NCBI GenBank assembly: GCA_945860645.1
Contig: CAMATG010000007.1
Span: forward strand, 1 to 38,588
DNA from: Candidatus Sulfopaludibacter sp. SbA3
GTDB lineage: Bacteria > Acidobacteriota > Terriglobia > Bryobacterales > Bryobacteraceae
Length of the DNA stretch: 38,588 bases
Direction: 5' to 3'
The notes under the pieces were generated by a model. It did not search any database. It worked only from the letters and a program-made list of their open reading frames with translations, and was not told the DNA's origin. The position numbers and the translations under genes were made by a program. Shown piece by piece: positions 1 through 7,619 of the stretch; the stretch's first letter is position 1, and every line of letters starts with the position of its first letter.

Positions 1-2
1 AG

Positions 3-350
3 GTGCAGCAACAACAGCAACAACAACCGCCGCAGGTTTCGGCGCCCGTCGCATCGGCTCCAGCGGCGCCGGCCGTGGACCGGGCGGGGCTGGACGAGCA
101 GCGGCGACGGATCATTCAGATGGCTCAACGGATCGCCACGGCGAAAGCCGCGCTGCAATCCTTGCGGGAGAGTATGGCGCAGCAGGGGCTGCGGCCGCGG
201 GCGGAGCTGCAAGGCTCGTCGCAGCGGATGCAGTTTGAAATGGACCAGGCGGAAGCGGCGTTGAACAGCGGCAGCGTGGGCCAGGCGAAACAGCATCTGG
301 ACTATGCCGAACGCGCTCTGGAGGCGTTGGAAAAAGCGTTGAACCTGTAG
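3..350 (+). CDS. C-terminal part of a Gln-rich, helical hypothetical protein (5' end outside window)
   Basis: The reading frame is open at the left edge, so the true start is probably upstream; the first in-frame GTG lies in a Gln run. What is visible is a Q-rich stretch of seven glutamines, a Pro/Ala-rich linker, then about 85 residues rich in Ala, Gln, Leu, Glu and Arg that look like amphipathic helices or a coiled coil (ending in ALEALEKALNL). No catalytic motif is seen and I do not recognise the family. Its stop lies 3 bp from the stop of the convergent permease gene. The function is unknown; a scaffold or tail segment of a larger protein is possible. Confidence 0.6.
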   Translation: MQQQQQQQPPQVSAPVASAPAAPAVDRAGLDEQRRRIIQMAQRIATAKAALQSLRESMAQQGLRPRAELQGSSQRMQFEMDQAEAALNSGSVGQAKQHLDYAERALEALEKALNL

Positions 351-353
351 CGG

Positions 354-2774
354 TTACTCTTGGCGAAGGGCGCGCAGCGGGTCGATCCGGGCCGCGCGCC
401 AGGCCGGGATGCTGGTGGCGGCGATGGCCACGAAGAGCAGCAGGAAGCAGACGATCGAGAGCACGATGGGATCGAAAGCGCTGACGCCGAAGAGCAGGTT
501 GCTGAGCAGGCGGCCGAGGGCGAGCGTGAGTACGAGTCCGCAGCCGACGCCGAGCAGAACGAGTTTACCGCTGTGGCTGAGGATGAGCTTCAGCACATCG
601 CCCTGCGTGGCGCCCACGGCCATACGGATGCCGATTTCCTGGGTGCGGCGGCTGACGGCGTACGACATGACGCCATAGATGCCGATGCTGGCCAGGAGCA
701 GGGCGGCGGCGGCGAAGAGGGCGGTGAGGAAGCCGCGGGCGCGGGGGGCGGCGGCGGAATCGAGCACGACTTCGTCCATACTCCGGATGCGGTAGAGGGG
801 GAGGTCGCGGTCGAGATCGCGGAGCACCTGCTTCATGGCCGCGGCGATAGTTTCACGCGGAGCGTTGGAGCGGATGATGATATTGGCGATGGGGTACGGG
901 CTTTGCAGCAGCGGGACGTAGACTTCGACGCGGGGCTGCTGGGCGAGATTTTCGTGGCGGACGCCGCCCACCACCCCAACCACTTCCCCTTCAAACGGCG
1001 CGGCGCCGCCGGTGAACAGTTGCAGACGCTGGCCGATGGCGCTGCGACCGGCAAAGTACTGCTGCGCCATGGGCTCGCTGATGACGATGGCTTTAGGGGC
1101 GTCGCGGCCGTCCTGCTGATTGAAAAAGCGCCCCTGCTTGAGCGGGATGCCCATGGCTTCGAAATAGCCGGCGGTGACAGAGGTGAAGCCGGTGAACGGG
1201 GGGATGGGCGGCGGCGGATCGCCAACTACTTTGAATTCGTAGAATGAGTAAATTGTGCCCATGGGGAGCGCGAGGGCGGCGCCGGCGGCCTGCACGCCAG
1301 GGAGGGTGCGGAGGCGGGCGAGGTAGCTTTCGACGAACGCGGCCGTGGCGTCGAGCGTGCGGAACTTGCGCATGGGGAGCGTCATCTCCGTGGTTACGAC
1401 GCCGGCGGTACGAAAGCCGGGATCGACGGAGAGCAGTTGGCGGAGTGACTCGAGCAGGAGCCCGGCGCCGGCGAGGAGGACGATGGCGAGAGCGATTTCG
1501 CCGACGACCAGAAAACTGCGCAGACGGACGCGCCCGGCGCCTTCGCCGCCGCCGCGCGAACCGGCGTCGCGAAGGGCTTCGTGCTGGTCGCCGCGGGTGG
1601 CCTGGAGGGCGGGGGCGAGTCCGAACAGGAGTGCGGTGACGATGGAAACACCGAGGGCAAAGACGAGCGAGCCGGGATCGAGCGAGAGTTCGGCGGCGCG
1701 GGGAAGCGAGTCCGGATTCCAGGAGCGAAGGAGACGAACGGCCCACCAGGCGATGACGGTGCCGAGGGCGCCGCCCGCGATGGAGAGCGCAAGGCTTTCG
1801 GCGAAGAGTTGCCGGACGATGACGGCGCGAGGGGCGCCGAGCGCGTGGCGGACAGCGACTTCGCGGCGGCGTGTAGTGGCGCGGGCCAGGAGGAGATTGG
1901 CCACATTGGCAGAGCCGATCAGGAGAAGAAAGGCCGTGATGCCGGTGAGGAGGAAGAGGGTTTCGCGGACCGAACCCGTTACGCGGTCGGTGAGGGACTG
2001 GACATCGAAGCGGTAGCCGGCATTCGAGGTGGGGTAGGTACGTTCCAGTTCGGCGGCGATGGAGGAGAGTTCCTGGGCGGCTAGCGGGGCCGAGGCGTTC
2101 GGCGTCATGCGCGCGACGCCCAGATAGCTGTGCGCCTCGCGCATGAGCGTGGCCTGGGTCCCGATCGGAATGGGCACCCAGATGGCAATTCGCGCGGGAA
2201 ATTGGAAGCCCGGAGGCATGACGCCGATGATCTGATAGGAGACCGAGTTCAGGTTGATGGTGGCGCCAATGGCGGCGGGGTCGGCCGCGTAGTTACGGAC
2301 CCAGAGATCGTGACTGAGAACGGCGACGCGGGGGCCGCCGCGTTGGTCCTCGCCGGATTGGAACGTTCGGCCGGCGGCGGGGGGGACGCCGAGGACATCG
2401 AAAAAGTTGGCGGTGACGCGCATGCCATCGACCTGCTCCGGGTCGCCAGTGCCGGTGACGACGAGTTTGTCGGCAAAGAAAGAGTAGGCGGCGGTATTGG
2501 AGAGGGTGCGCGACTGGCGGCGGATATCGAGGAGATCGGGGATGGAAACGCCGGAACTTTCGGTGCCAAAACGCGCCTCCCTACCGCCAAACCAGAGGAG
2601 TTGTTCCGGTTGACGATAGGGGAGTGGCTTTAGCAGCACGCCGCGGACGATGGAGAAGACCGCGGTATTGGCCCCGATGCCGAGAGCGAGCGTCAGGAGC
2701 GCGAGGATGGAAAAAGATGGGTGTCTCCACAACAGCCGGAGGCCGAAGGAAAGATCGTCCCAGAACGGGCGCAT
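354..2774 (-). CDS. ADOP-like ABC transporter permease (duplicated FtsX/MacB type)
   Basis: This 806-residue protein has two MacB-periplasmic-core plus FtsX halves in tandem, the arrangement known as acidobacterial duplicated orphaned permeases. The N-terminus (WRHPSFSILALLTLALGIGA, then NTAVFSIVRGVLLKPLPY) is the hallmark first membrane helix, and the C-terminus ends in DPLRALRQE, typical of the family. Further membrane clusters lie near residues 270-300, 325-350, 370-390, 420-440, 685-710, 735-760 and 770-795. No ATPase gene is adjacent, as expected for the orphan class. It probably acts in the inner membrane in envelope export or efflux; the substrate is unknown. It starts 7 bp after the isomerase-like gene, so the two are likely co-transcribed. 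Confidence 0.9.
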   Translation of the reverse strand: MRPFWDDLSFGLRLLWRHPSFSILALLTLALGIGANTAVFSIVRGVLLKPLPYRQPEQLLWFGGREARFGTESSGVSIPDLLDIRRQSRTLSNTAAYSFFADKLVVTGTGDPEQVDGMRVTANFFDVLGVPPAAGRTFQSGEDQRGGPRVAVLSHDLWVRNYAADPAAIGATINLNSVSYQIIGVMPPGFQFPARIAIWVPIPIGTQATLMREAHSYLGVARMTPNASAPLAAQELSSIAAELERTYPTSNAGYRFDVQSLTDRVTGSVRETLFLLTGITAFLLLIGSANVANLLLARATTRRREVAVRHALGAPRAVIVRQLFAESLALSIAGGALGTVIAWWAVRLLRSWNPDSLPRAAELSLDPGSLVFALGVSIVTALLFGLAPALQATRGDQHEALRDAGSRGGGEGAGRVRLRSFLVVGEIALAIVLLAGAGLLLESLRQLLSVDPGFRTAGVVTTEMTLPMRKFRTLDATAAFVESYLARLRTLPGVQAAGAALALPMGTIYSFYEFKVVGDPPPPIPPFTGFTSVTAGYFEAMGIPLKQGRFFNQQDGRDAPKAIVISEPMAQQYFAGRSAIGQRLQLFTGGAAPFEGEVVGVVGGVRHENLAQQPRVEVYVPLLQSPYPIANIIIRSNAPRETIAAAMKQVLRDLDRDLPLYRIRSMDEVVLDSAAAPRARGFLTALFAAAALLLASIGIYGVMSYAVSRRTQEIGIRMAVGATQGDVLKLILSHSGKLVLLGVGCGLVLTLALGRLLSNLLFGVSAFDPIVLSIVCFLLLFVAIAATSIPAWRAARIDPLRALRQE

Positions 2775-2781
2775 GAAAAGA

Positions 2782-3603
2782 TTAGGATTGCATACCGGCC
2801 AGGACGCCGCGCATATAGGCGAAGCTCTTGACCATACCCGGCAGCGGATTTTTCAGGTTGATCTCGTATTCCAGGTTGGCGTTGCCAGTGTACTTTTTCT
2901 TCTTGAGGAGCTTGAAAATGGCGGCGATGGGGATGGCGCCGTCACCGACTTCGCATTGCGAGTCGCGCTCGTTGAGATTTTTGAGATCTTTGATGTGGAA
3001 GTCGAGGAGGCGGGAGCCGGCTAGTTCGATCGAATCCAGAACACTCGCGCCGGTGCGGACGGTGTGGCCGATGTCGATGCAGAGGCCCATACGGGGGTCC
3101 ATGTTTTTGACGGCGTCAAACACCGATTTCGGCGAGGGGAAGTTCTTGTCTTCAGGGCCGTGGTTATGAATCATGGCCTTGATGTTGTACTTCTTGACGA
3201 ACTTTTCGATGCGGGGCAGGGTTTGGATGTTCGGCGCGCAGACGATACCGGTGGCGCCCATCACCTGGGCGTACTTGAAGTTGATCTCGATTTCTTCGTC
3301 GTCATCCTTGGTCATGGTGATGTTGCCAACGGAGACAACCTTGATGCCAACGGAGTCGAGCTCTTTACGCGCTTGCGCCCACTCGGCGGGATCGCCTTTG
3401 ATCTTGGCGTGGAATTCTTTGAGCGAGACCGTATCGACGTCGAGGGTCTTCAACATCTCGATGGCCTGCGGGCGGGGAAAGCCGCGCAGGGAGTAGGACG
3501 CGACGCCGAGACGGAAGCCGGCGGAGGAGTCAATCTTGGGCGCGGCGACAAGCGGAGTGGCCAGGGCGGCGGGAAGAAGTTGCAGGACGTTGCGACGGTT
3601 CAT
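2782..3603 (-). CDS. Exported sugar phosphate isomerase/epimerase-like TIM-barrel protein
   Basis: This 273-residue protein has an N-terminal export signal (MNRRNVLQLLPAALATPLVAA, twin-arginine-like) followed by an AP-endonuclease-2/xylose-isomerase-like TIM barrel. Barrel-end motifs with likely metal ligands are visible: HNHGPE, CIDIGH, FHIKD and NLEYE. The family includes inosose dehydratases and sugar epimerases, and exported members are common in acidobacteria and planctomycetes. The exact substrate cannot be told. The permease gene follows 7 bp downstream on the same strand. A tRNA-Pro promoter lies just upstream, facing away. Confidence 0.85.
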   Translation of the reverse strand: MNRRNVLQLLPAALATPLVAAPKIDSSAGFRLGVASYSLRGFPRPQAIEMLKTLDVDTVSLKEFHAKIKGDPAEWAQARKELDSVGIKVVSVGNITMTKDDDEEIEINFKYAQVMGATGIVCAPNIQTLPRIEKFVKKYNIKAMIHNHGPEDKNFPSPKSVFDAVKNMDPRMGLCIDIGHTVRTGASVLDSIELAGSRLLDFHIKDLKNLNERDSQCEVGDGAIPIAAIFKLLKKKKYTGNANLEYEINLKNPLPGMVKSFAYMRGVLAGMQS

Positions 3604-3625
3604 TCTGGGAACATAGTATCGTAAC

Positions 3626-3654
3626 TTGCGGTATCGGCGCGATAGGACTATGAT
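3626..3654 (+). promoter_or_regulatory. Sigma70-like promoter for tRNA-Pro
   Basis: A -35 element TTGCGG (3626-3631) and a -10 element TATGAT (3649-3654) are separated by exactly 17 bp. Transcription would start near 3661, about 16 nt before the mature 5' end of tRNA-Pro. The -10 matches TATAAT at five of six positions; the -35 matches only its TTG part. It is assigned from motif and spacing alone. Confidence 0.5.
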
Positions 3655-3676
3655 GAAAAGGTTGTCTGTGCGCCGT

Positions 3677-3753
3677 CGGGGCGTGGCTCAGCCTGGTAGA
3701 GCGCCTGGTTCGGGACCAGGAGGCCGGAGGTTCGAATCCTCTCGCCCCGACCA
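3677..3753 (+). tRNA. tRNA-Pro (anticodon CGG)
   Basis: A full 77-nt cloverleaf is visible. The acceptor stem CGGGGCG pairs with CGCCCCG and is followed by discriminator A and an encoded CCA. The anticodon stem CCTGG/CCAGG encloses the loop TTCGGGA, giving anticodon CGG, which reads CCG. The T arm contains GGTTCGAATCC. The lipid phosphatase gene begins 22 bp after the CCA. Confidence 0.97.
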
Positions 3754-3775
3754 TTTCTTTCGCTACGAGTAGATC

Positions 3776-4642
3776 ATGGCGGATTCCGCTCCACAGACAC
3801 AGGCGATTCTTCGATTGCGCTCGGGTGAGCGGGTCGCGGTTGTGTTTTTTGTATATCTGGCCGGACTGGGGATCTACCGGCAGATAGGCGCAATGCAGAT
3901 TGTTGCCTTGTTGGCGATGGCTTCGGCGATCTTTGCGGGAGCGGTGTGGGAGAGTTCCCGATCGACTGCATTAACGAGGGTGGTGCGGGACTGGCTGTCG
4001 ATGGGCGTGATTCTTGCGGGTTACTGGAGCGTTGGCTGGTTCGTAGGGCCGCCATTGGTACAGCGGCAGGAGGAATGGCTGGGTGGGGACCGTGTGGTGC
4101 TGGGGGAGTGGGGGCTGCGGGCGGCGGTGGAAAGCCTGGGCCCGGTGATCCCATCTGTGCTGGAGATTTTGTACCTGCTGCTGTACGCGGTGCCGCCGAT
4201 TTGCATTTGCGCCATTTATTGGGTGGGCGGACGGCAGCGGGTCCATACGTTTCTGTATACGCTCTTGCTGGGGACATTCTCGGCCTACGCGCTGCTGCCG
4301 TTGGTTCCCGTTCATGGACCGCATGTGGTCTACCCGCTATTGGACTTGCCGAACCAGAGCGGGTTGGGGCGGGCATTGAACGTGTGGATTCTGGACCACA
4401 TGGACATTCCCACGAGCGTATTTCCTAGTGGACACGTGGCGGTGGCATTCGCGTCCGCGTTTGGCATGCTGCGCGCCGTGCGGAGACATATCGTGCTGTG
4501 GGCTCCGGTTTTTGCGGTAGCGGCGCTGGTCTACGTGGCGACAATCTACTGCCGCTACCACTATTGCGTGGACGGCATGGCCAGCATCGCCGTGGTTACG
4601 GCTGCGTGGTTTGTCAGCGGTCACGGAGAAGAAATTTCGTGA
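3776..4642 (+). CDS. PAP2-superfamily membrane phosphatase (inositolphosphotransferase-like)
   Basis: This 288-residue, strongly hydrophobic protein has about six membrane segments. The phosphatase signature motifs are PSGH at residues 217-220 and CRYHYCVDGMAS around 259-270, with R260, H262 and D266 likely in the active site. The YxRYHYxxD form resembles PAP2 members of the inositol-phosphorylceramide synthase type more than classical undecaprenyl-pyrophosphate phosphatases. The likely role is dephosphorylation or head-group transfer on a phospholipid or isoprenyl phosphate at the outer face of the inner membrane. The gene sits between two tRNA genes and appears to be a single-gene unit. The substrate is not inferable. 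Confidence 0.85.
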   Translation: MADSAPQTQAILRLRSGERVAVVFFVYLAGLGIYRQIGAMQIVALLAMASAIFAGAVWESSRSTALTRVVRDWLSMGVILAGYWSVGWFVGPPLVQRQEEWLGGDRVVLGEWGLRAAVESLGPVIPSVLEILYLLLYAVPPICICAIYWVGGRQRVHTFLYTLLLGTFSAYALLPLVPVHGPHVVYPLLDLPNQSGLGRALNVWILDHMDIPTSVFPSGHVAVAFASAFGMLRAVRRHIVLWAPVFAVAALVYVATIYCRYHYCVDGMASIAVVTAAWFVSGHGEEIS

Positions 4643-4647
4643 CGATT

Positions 4648-4722
4648 TGGAGGCGCGGGTCGGGATCGAACCGACGAGTGAGGGTTTTGCAGACCCTTGC
4701 CTTACCACTTGGCTACCGCGCC
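4648..4722 (-). tRNA. tRNA-Cys (anticodon GCA)
   Basis: Read on the minus strand, a 75-nt cloverleaf is complete. The acceptor GGCGCGG pairs with CCGCGCC, followed by discriminator T and an encoded CCA. The D arm is GCC-AAGTGGTAA-GGC. The anticodon stem AGGGT/ACCCT encloses the loop CTGCAAA, giving anticodon GCA. The T arm is GTCGG-TTCGATC-CCGAC. It lies 5 bp downstream of the PAP2 gene, in the opposite orientation. Confidence 0.97.
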
Positions 4723-4805
4723 CCTCGTGAAGGCCGACCTCTTTAGCGTATGCTACGGCGTACCGGCTATGCAAGCCCAAGCCGGTTCCGCTGAAGGAGA
4801 ACCCC

Positions 4806-5351
4806 ATGGAACGACGAACCCTTTTCCCTGCCCTTGCCGCTGGAATGGCCGCCACTGCGGCCCCCTTTTCGAACCCGTTCGCGCAGGCATTTCTGAAGAG
4901 CTTTGTGGAACACTGGCGCGACACGCGCGAGTATTCGCTGGCCGTGCTGGACGCCATGCCCGCCGACAGGTTCACATCCAAGGCCAATCCGGCCCAACGC
5001 ACCTTCGGCGAGCAGATGCTGCATCTGGCATCGGCGAACAACGCCTACTTCCGCGGGTTCGATCTGGTTCCGCCGCCGGAGATGAAGGCCCCCAGCGCGG
5101 CCGATAAGGCGGCGGTGCGGGCGTTTGTCGTGGCCGGATTCGACTTCACGGACGCCGTTTTGGCGAAGATGACGGAGAAAGACGTCCTCCGTACGGACGT
5201 CAAATTCAGCCCGCGGCTGCCTCCGCACTCGACGGTCGATATTTTTCTGCGCGCCTACATGCACACGGCCCATCACCGGGGGCAGATCATCACCTACCTG
5301 CGGGTGAATGAGATCGCGCCGCCGACGTGGAAGTTTGAGCCGCACGCCTAG
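4806..5351 (+). CDS. DinB-family metalloprotein with an export-like N-terminus
   Basis: This 181-residue protein has the four-helix DinB/YfiT-like fold. Putative metal ligands are H73 (GEQMLHLASAN) and H153/H157 (MHTAHHRGQIITYLR), the usual His triad. The family is often linked to thiol-dependent transferases, but most members are uncharacterised. The first 26 residues (MERRTLFPALAAGMAATAAP and on) look like a signal peptide, which is odd for DinB proteins and suggests a periplasmic form. A clear ribosome site AAGGAG lies 6 nt before the ATG. The stop overlaps the stop of the convergent nitrilase gene in a shared CTAG. Confidence 0.85.
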   Translation: MERRTLFPALAAGMAATAAPFSNPFAQAFLKSFVEHWRDTREYSLAVLDAMPADRFTSKANPAQRTFGEQMLHLASANNAYFRGFDLVPPPEMKAPSAADKAAVRAFVVAGFDFTDAVLAKMTEKDVLRTDVKFSPRLPPHSTVDIFLRAYMHTAHHRGQIITYLRVNEIAPPTWKFEPHA

Positions 5352-6217
5352 TCGAGCGGCTTCGCCCGATCGCGCAGAAGTTGCTCTACTCCCTGTTTCC
5401 ACCACGCGCCCGTGACGCCCTCCAGCGGGCGCGTGAGCTGGCCGGGACGGATACGCAGCGTTTCCACGATCGTGTCTTCGCCGTAGATGGAGGCTTCGCT
5501 GAGAATGTTGCCATCGTCCTTGATGATGCGCGAGTGGCCGTGGGAGCCGGAGTTGTCGCTGACGTTGCCGGGGGCGTTGGAGGCGACCGCAAACATCTGG
5601 TTTTCGACGGCGCGGGCCATCATTTGTGCGCGATAACCGGGCAGTTTTGACTCGTTTTTCATGCCCGATTCGTGGCTGATGTAGTAGACCACGCGGGCCC
5701 CGGCGATGGCGGGCAGCCGGACGAATTCCGGATATCGTTCGTCGTGGCAGATGATGACAGTGGAGGCAACGCCGCGTAGCGTGAACAGGGCCATGTGGTT
5801 CCCGGGAGTGGCCCACTTTTCGCCGGCTAGTTGGAGCTTGCCGAAGCGCTCAATGATCTGGCCTTTTTCGTCGAAGACGAGCGCCACGTTGTACGTGTGG
5901 CCATTGGTTTTGTAGACGGAGCCGACCACGGCGGCGATGCGCCGGCGGGCACAGGCCCGGCCGATCTCCTGCGCCGCGGATTCCAGTTGGGCGGCATCGG
6001 GATGGAACGAAGCCTCGGTTGTGTAGCCGGTGACGGCGCACTCCGGAAAGGCGGCGACGTGGACACCGGCATCGGCCAGTTGCTCCAACTTGGCGATGAT
6101 GCGTTTGGTGTTGTCGGCAATATCGAAAGAGGAACGGAACTGGACGGCGGCGACTTTCAGTTCCACGGGCTGAGCGAATAGAGATGTAACCGCGGCGAGG
6201 AGCAGAATCAGCTTCAT
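5348..6217 (-). CDS. Exported carbon-nitrogen hydrolase (nitrilase superfamily)
   Basis: This 289-residue protein starts with a signal peptide (MKLILLLAAVTSLFAQ) and continues into a nitrilase-fold domain. The catalytic triad is visible: E59 in AAFPECAVTGY, K127 in ERFGKLQL and C157 in VIICHDERYPEF. The family hydrolyses nitriles, amides or N-carbamoyl compounds; this member should work in the periplasm, and the substrate is unknown. I chose the ATG at 6217 because it gives a good signal peptide and overlaps the sulfatase stop as ATGA; the frame stays open further upstream only as a shadow of the sulfatase gene. It is translationally coupled to the sulfatase. Confidence 0.88.
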   Translation of the reverse strand: MKLILLLAAVTSLFAQPVELKVAAVQFRSSFDIADNTKRIIAKLEQLADAGVHVAAFPECAVTGYTTEASFHPDAAQLESAAQEIGRACARRRIAAVVGSVYKTNGHTYNVALVFDEKGQIIERFGKLQLAGEKWATPGNHMALFTLRGVASTVIICHDERYPEFVRLPAIAGARVVYYISHESGMKNESKLPGYRAQMMARAVENQMFAVASNAPGNVSDNSGSHGHSRIIKDDGNILSEASIYGEDTIVETLRIRPGQLTRPLEGVTGAWWKQGVEQLLRDRAKPLD

Positions 6218-7548
6218 TTTTTCGCTTCCTTGGGGGGATAGTCGGCGTTTTCGGTGCGGGCGGCGTTGAGAAGGGCGGTCAGCTCGCGAACGATCTCCGG
6301 GTTCGTTGCGGCCAGATCGGCTTGCTCTTCCGGGTCCTTGGCGAGATCGTAGAGTTCCAAGACACCCGCCAAACCGTGGCGAACGCCTTTCCAATTTCCT
6401 TTTCGGATCCCTTGGTGAAACCCTTTCTGGTGGGATTCCCAGTAGAAGTATTCGCGCTTGGGATCTTCGGGTTTTCCGAGGAAGACGGGGAGCATGGAGA
6501 CGCCGTCGGCTCCCTTGGGCGGGTCGACATTGGCGATGGCGGCGGCGGTTGGCAACAGATCCCAGAAGGCCCACGGCGTATCGCTGACACCGCCGGGGGC
6601 GATGCGTCCTGGCCAGCGAGCGATCATCGGCACACGGATACCACCTTCGTACACTTCGCCTTTGGCACCACGGAATCGGCCGGTGCTCTTGAACAGCGGC
6701 AGGCCGGCTTTGTGGCCGGCGCCATTGTCGCTGGTGAAGATAACGAGCGTCTGCGTGGCCAGGCGCAGGCGGCTGAGCAGTTCCACGACATTGCCGATGC
6801 CGCGATCCATATGCGTGATCATGGCGGCGTAGTTCTTGTCCTCCTCGGACCACGGTTTGTCCTTGTAGATGCCTTGCGAGGGCACCTGCAAATCGGCGTG
6901 CGGCGCGGTGTAGGTGAGATAAAGGAAGAACGGATTCCACCGATTGACGCGGATGAACCGGAGCGCTTCGCGGGTGAAAAGATCGGTGGTGTATTCCCCG
7001 TGGGCGCCGCTCTGGTTGCCCGCGAGCGGCTCCTTCTTTTCGTTTCGCCAGAGGTGATCGGTGTAGTAGTCGACGGCGTGATCCTGATTCAGAAAGCCGT
7101 ACCAATCGTCGAAGCCCTGGCGATTGGGAACGCCGGTCGTTTCGGGCTCGCCCAGCCCCCATTTGCCAACGATGCCGGTGGCGTAACCGGCGGCGCGAAG
7201 TAGCTTTGCAACGCTGGGATCCTCCGGCCGCAGCGGGACGCGGTCGCCGGTTTGCACCGAATGGTTCCAGCGGACGCGGGTGTGGCCGGCGTGTTGTCCG
7301 GTGACGAGGCAACTGCGGGAGGGCGCGCAGACCGGGGCGCCGGCATAGGCGGAGGTGAAGCGGAGGCCCTGGGCGGCGAGGCGGTCGATATGCGGCGTTT
7401 GAATATGGGTCTGGCCATAGCAGCCGGGGTCCCCGTAGCCCATATCGTCGGCCATGATCCAGATGATGTTCGGCCGCCGTGGGGCTTGCGCGAGGACCGC
7501 GCCGGACAAAGTGAGCGAAAGCCATTGCCGGCGGGAGAGTGGGGTCAT
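6214..7548 (-). CDS. Exported type I sulfatase
   Basis: This 444-residue alkaline-phosphatase-fold arylsulfatase has a twin-arginine-like signal (MTPLSRRQWLSLTLSGAVLA). Metal-binding aspartates D34/D35 sit in IMADDMGYGD. The motif CAPSR at residues 74-78 is the CxPSR consensus in which Cys is converted to formylglycine. It probably desulfates glycans or small sulfate esters in the periplasm. The ATG at 7548 was preferred over the in-frame start at 7683 because it places the signal peptide at the N-terminus. Its stop overlaps the nitrilase start. No catalytic formylglycine-generating enzyme is seen in the window. Confidence 0.9.
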   Translation of the reverse strand: MTPLSRRQWLSLTLSGAVLAQAPRRPNIIWIMADDMGYGDPGCYGQTHIQTPHIDRLAAQGLRFTSAYAGAPVCAPSRSCLVTGQHAGHTRVRWNHSVQTGDRVPLRPEDPSVAKLLRAAGYATGIVGKWGLGEPETTGVPNRQGFDDWYGFLNQDHAVDYYTDHLWRNEKKEPLAGNQSGAHGEYTTDLFTREALRFIRVNRWNPFFLYLTYTAPHADLQVPSQGIYKDKPWSEEDKNYAAMITHMDRGIGNVVELLSRLRLATQTLVIFTSDNGAGHKAGLPLFKSTGRFRGAKGEVYEGGIRVPMIARWPGRIAPGGVSDTPWAFWDLLPTAAAIANVDPPKGADGVSMLPVFLGKPEDPKREYFYWESHQKGFHQGIRKGNWKGVRHGLAGVLELYDLAKDPEEQADLAATNPEIVRELTALLNAARTENADYPPKEAKK

Positions 7549-7605
7549 GCCTTGCCCATGGTAGTAAATTGGCGTTTGATTGCGCTGAGAGCAAGGGCGG
7601 GTTGA

Positions 7606-7611
7606 TATAAT
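7606..7611 (+). promoter_or_regulatory. Perfect TATAAT -10 hexamer just before the oxidoreductase pair
   Basis: A perfect TATAAT lies 8 nt before the ATG of the first oxidoreductase gene, in the 71-bp gap between divergent genes. No good -35 is found at 16-18 bp. If it is used, the transcript would have a leader of only about 2-3 nt, that is nearly leaderless, and no Shine-Dalgarno sequence is present. It could be chance. Confidence 0.3.
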
Positions 7612-7619
7612 CGCGGGCG

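Noticed and set aside
3677-4722. A mobile island between tRNA-Pro and tRNA-Cys
   Set aside because: Only one ordinary PAP2 gene lies between them, with no integrase and no repeated tRNA 3' end.
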